Shown piece after piece: positions 5,648-7,513 of a stretch of DNA of 7,513 nucleotides. Under the pieces are notes generated by a model. It saw only the letters and a list, made by a program, of their open reading frames with translations, made no database searches and was not told the origin of the DNA. Origin of the DNA: Bacteroidota bacterium. GTDB lineage: Bacteria; Bacteroidota; Ignavibacteria; UBA10030; UBA8401. The stretch is from positions 1 through 7,513 of the forward strand of contig JAVBYH010000302.1 in NCBI GenBank assembly GCA_030824175.1, given 5' to 3'. A program made the position numbers and the translations under genes. Position 1 is the stretch's first letter; every line of letters begins with the position of its first letter.

Positions 5648-7513
5648 ATGAAACGAACGATGAGCGCTGTGATCGTGGTGTGTCTCGTTGGGACAAGTCT
5701 CCTGAACGCACGGGGAGACGATAGTCTCTTGACGCGGGCGGAGACGTTCGGCTTCACGCAGCTCAGGCGCGCTATGGCGGAGCTCGGCGACAGTCTCCGG
5801 TATCCGCGGAGCACGCAGCCGGACGGGACGTGGAAGACGGGGAAGATACGCGACTGGACGAGCGGATTCTTTCCCGGCAGCCTTTGGTTTGCGTTCGAGG
5901 CGACGAACGACACCGTGTTCCGGCTCGGTGCTGAGCGCTGGACGCGGGGTCTCGAATCGCTTCAGGGATACGGCGGTTCGCACGACGTCGGATTCATGGT
6001 CTTCAATAGTTTCGGCAACGGCTATCGGCTGACGGGGAATGAAGAATACAAAAAAATGATCCTTGCGACAGCGCGCACCCTGATGACGAGGTACAATCCG
6101 AGGGTCGGCCTTATCAAGTCGTGGGACAAGAGGAAGTGGCCGTACCCGGTGATCATCGACAACATGCTGAACCTCGAGCTGCTCTTCTGGGCGTCGCAGA
6201 ACGGCGGCACGCGCGGGATGTATGACGCCGCCGTGAGTCACGCGGAGAAGACGATGAAGAATCACTTCCGAGCGGACCACAGCACATATCACGTCGTCGG
6301 ATACGATTCGGCGACGGGCGCGGTGATCTCGCGCGGCACGCACCAGGGCGCGGCCGATGCGTCGTGTTGGGCGCGCGGCCAGGCGTGGGCGGTGTACGGA
6401 TTCACGATGACGTACAGGTTTACGAGGGACGAGCGCTTCCTGCGCACGGCGCAGCAGGCGGCGAACTATTTTCTCTCCCATCTGCCGGCGGACCGCGTGC
6501 CGTACTGGGATTTTCAGGCGCCGAACATTCCGTACGAACCCCGCGACGCCTCGGCCTCCGCGATCGCGGCATCGGCGCTGCTCGAGCTCGCCACATTCGT
6601 GCCGGACGCTGCACTGAAGACGAAATATTTCGGTGAAGCCAAAAGCATGCTGCGTTCGCTCGCCGGCCCCGCATACCTCGCGGAAGGCACGAGCTCGCGC
6701 GGCATTCTCAATCACTCCGTCGGGAACAAACCGTCGAGCACCGACGTCGATGTCTCGCTCGTCTACGCCGACTATTATTTTCTGGAAGCGCTTGCGCGCG
6801 TGAAACGTGCGAACACGGTATCGATCGATATCGCCGCCGTCGAGCGCAAGCGGGTGATTGCCGCTGCGGCGCGGCTGCTCACCGAGCCGCCTGTGACGAT
6901 CACGGCGTTCCCGGCGGAGCGCAGCGCGGGAGGCGTGCACGACTTTTTCTCGGAGGGCGATTACTGGTGGCCCGATCCGAAGAGTCCCGACAGCCCGTAC
7001 GTGCAGCGCGACGGGATGACGAATCCCGATAATTTTGTGAAGCATCGCGAGGCGCTGTTCGGCTTCGCGCGCGCGGTCTCCAGCCTGACTGCGGCGTACA
7101 GGCTCACCGGCGACGAGCGCTACGCATCGCACGCGGTGGCGCACCTCAAGGCGTGGTTCGTCGACGAGGTCACGAGGATGAATCCCAACCTGCTCTACGC
7201 GCAGGCGATCAAGGATCGGTTTACGGGGCGCGGTATCGGCATCATCGACACGATCCATCTCATCGATGTCGCGCGCGCAGTGGAGGTCCTCCGTGCGTCG
7301 CGCGCGATGGACGACGCCGCGGCCGAGGAGATCGTCCGGTGGTTCCGCGACTATCTCACGTGGCTCACGACGCACAGGAACGGCCTCGACGAACGGAACG
7401 CGAAGAACAATCACGGCGCATGGTGGGTCACGCAGGTTGCCGCGTTTGCGCATGTCACGCGGGACACGGCGATACTCGCCGCATGCCGCGACAGGTTCAA
7501 GACCGTACTCATG
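5648..7513 (+). CDS. GH88 unsaturated glucuronyl hydrolase fused to a PL38-like alginate-lyase-superfamily domain (3' end outside window)
   Basis: Bifunctional exported enzyme, 622 residues visible with no stop before the window ends. Residues 1-21 are a signal peptide (MKRTMSAVIVVCLVGTSLLNA). Residues about 25-385 are a complete GH88 domain, which hydrates and removes the 4,5-unsaturated uronic acid left by lyases: DWTSGFFPGSLW (69-80), HDVGF with D113, IIDNMLNLELL with D171 (matching catalytic Asp88 and Asp149 of Bacillus GL1 UGL), THQGAAD (231-237), WARGQAW (241-247), PYWDF (285-289) and RDASASAIAASALLEL (299-314). From about 396 an alginate_lyase-superfamily domain begins: ERSAGGVHDFFSEGDYWWPDP (424-444), NPDNFVKHREAL (459-470), MNPNLLYAQ (511-519), GRGIGIID (527-534) and NNHGAWW (587-593). 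N588/H589 match the catalytic Asn-His of the A1-III (PL5-type) fold. The lyase block most resembles PL38 (glucuronan/alginate lyases); about 150-180 residues should lie beyond the window, and a T9SS tail there cannot be excluded. Confidence 0.9.
   Translation, partial: MKRTMSAVIVVCLVGTSLLNARGDDSLLTRAETFGFTQLRRAMAELGDSLRYPRSTQPDGTWKTGKIRDWTSGFFPGSLWFAFEATNDTVFRLGAERWTRGLESLQGYGGSHDVGFMVFNSFGNGYRLTGNEEYKKMILATARTLMTRYNPRVGLIKSWDKRKWPYPVIIDNMLNLELLFWASQNGGTRGMYDAAVSHAEKTMKNHFRADHSTYHVVGYDSATGAVISRGTHQGAADASCWARGQAWAVYGFTMTYRFTRDERFLRTAQQAANYFLSHLPADRVPYWDFQAPNIPYEPRDASASAIAASALLELATFVPDAALKTKYFGEAKSMLRSLAGPAYLAEGTSSRGILNHSVGNKPSSTDVDVSLVYADYYFLEALARVKRANTVSIDIAAVERKRVIAAAARLLTEPPVTITAFPAERSAGGVHDFFSEGDYWWPDPKSPDSPYVQRDGMTNPDNFVKHREALFGFARAVSSLTAAYRLTGDERYASHAVAHLKAWFVDEVTRMNPNLLYAQAIKDRFTGRGIGIIDTIHLIDVARAVEVLRASRAMDDAAAEEIVRWFRDYLTWLTTHRNGLDERNAKNNHGAWWVTQVAAFAHVTRDTAILAACRDRFKTVLM

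Noticed and set aside
5408..7453. Very long open frame on the - strand (about 680 codons) opposite the GH88-lyase fusion
   Set aside because: The product is Arg-rich with no recognisable domain, while the + strand encodes clear catalytic motifs throughout; long antisense frames are expected in GC-rich genes.

Overview
The window is a tightly packed run of five genes, all on the + strand, that reads as part of one operon for breaking down a uronic-acid-containing, probably sulfated, polysaccharide. The DNA is GC-rich. Two of the encoded proteins end in a type IX secretion system (T9SS) type A sorting domain of the 'LEQN(F/Y)PNPFNP' kind. That points to the FCB group (Bacteroidota, Ignavibacteriota and relatives); the wording of the motif together with the high GC suggests an Ignavibacteria-, Kryptonia- or Rhodothermia-like lineage rather than a classical gut Bacteroides, but this is inference. 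A radical-SAM anaerobic sulfatase maturase suggests an anaerobic or microaerobic lifestyle.

Layout: (1) 1-1410, a secreted PL6-family (chondroitinase B / alginate lyase type) right-handed beta-helix lyase; (2) 1466-3361, a large secreted beta-helix protein of unassigned activity with a T9SS tail; (3) 3358-4500, an anaerobic sulfatase-maturating enzyme (anSME), whose start codon overlaps the previous stop codon in ATGA; (4) 4504-5616, a secreted jelly-roll polysaccharide-lyase-like protein with a T9SS tail; (5) 5648-7513 (runs off the end), a secreted fusion of a GH88 unsaturated glucuronyl hydrolase with an alginate-lyase-superfamily (PL38-like) domain. Gaps between genes are 55, -4, 3 and 31 bases, so there is no gene-free stretch over 300 bases, and I see no terminator, RNA gene, mobile element or CRISPR array.

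Working model (inference): the two T9SS-tailed proteins act outside the cell or on its surface on the long polymer; the PL6 enzyme, which has a signal peptide but no T9SS tail, probably acts in the periplasm on shorter chains; the GH88-lyase fusion would cut further and remove the unsaturated uronic acid left at the non-reducing end by lyases. The anSME works in the cytoplasm to convert Cys/Ser to formylglycine in sulfatases that must be encoded elsewhere, since none lies in this window. Candidate substrates are dermatan/chondroitin-like sulfates, sulfated glucuronans or other algal polyuronides; the sequence alone does not decide. The most notable items are the GH88-PL38 fusion and the two T9SS-exported proteins whose exact enzymatic activity is not known to me.
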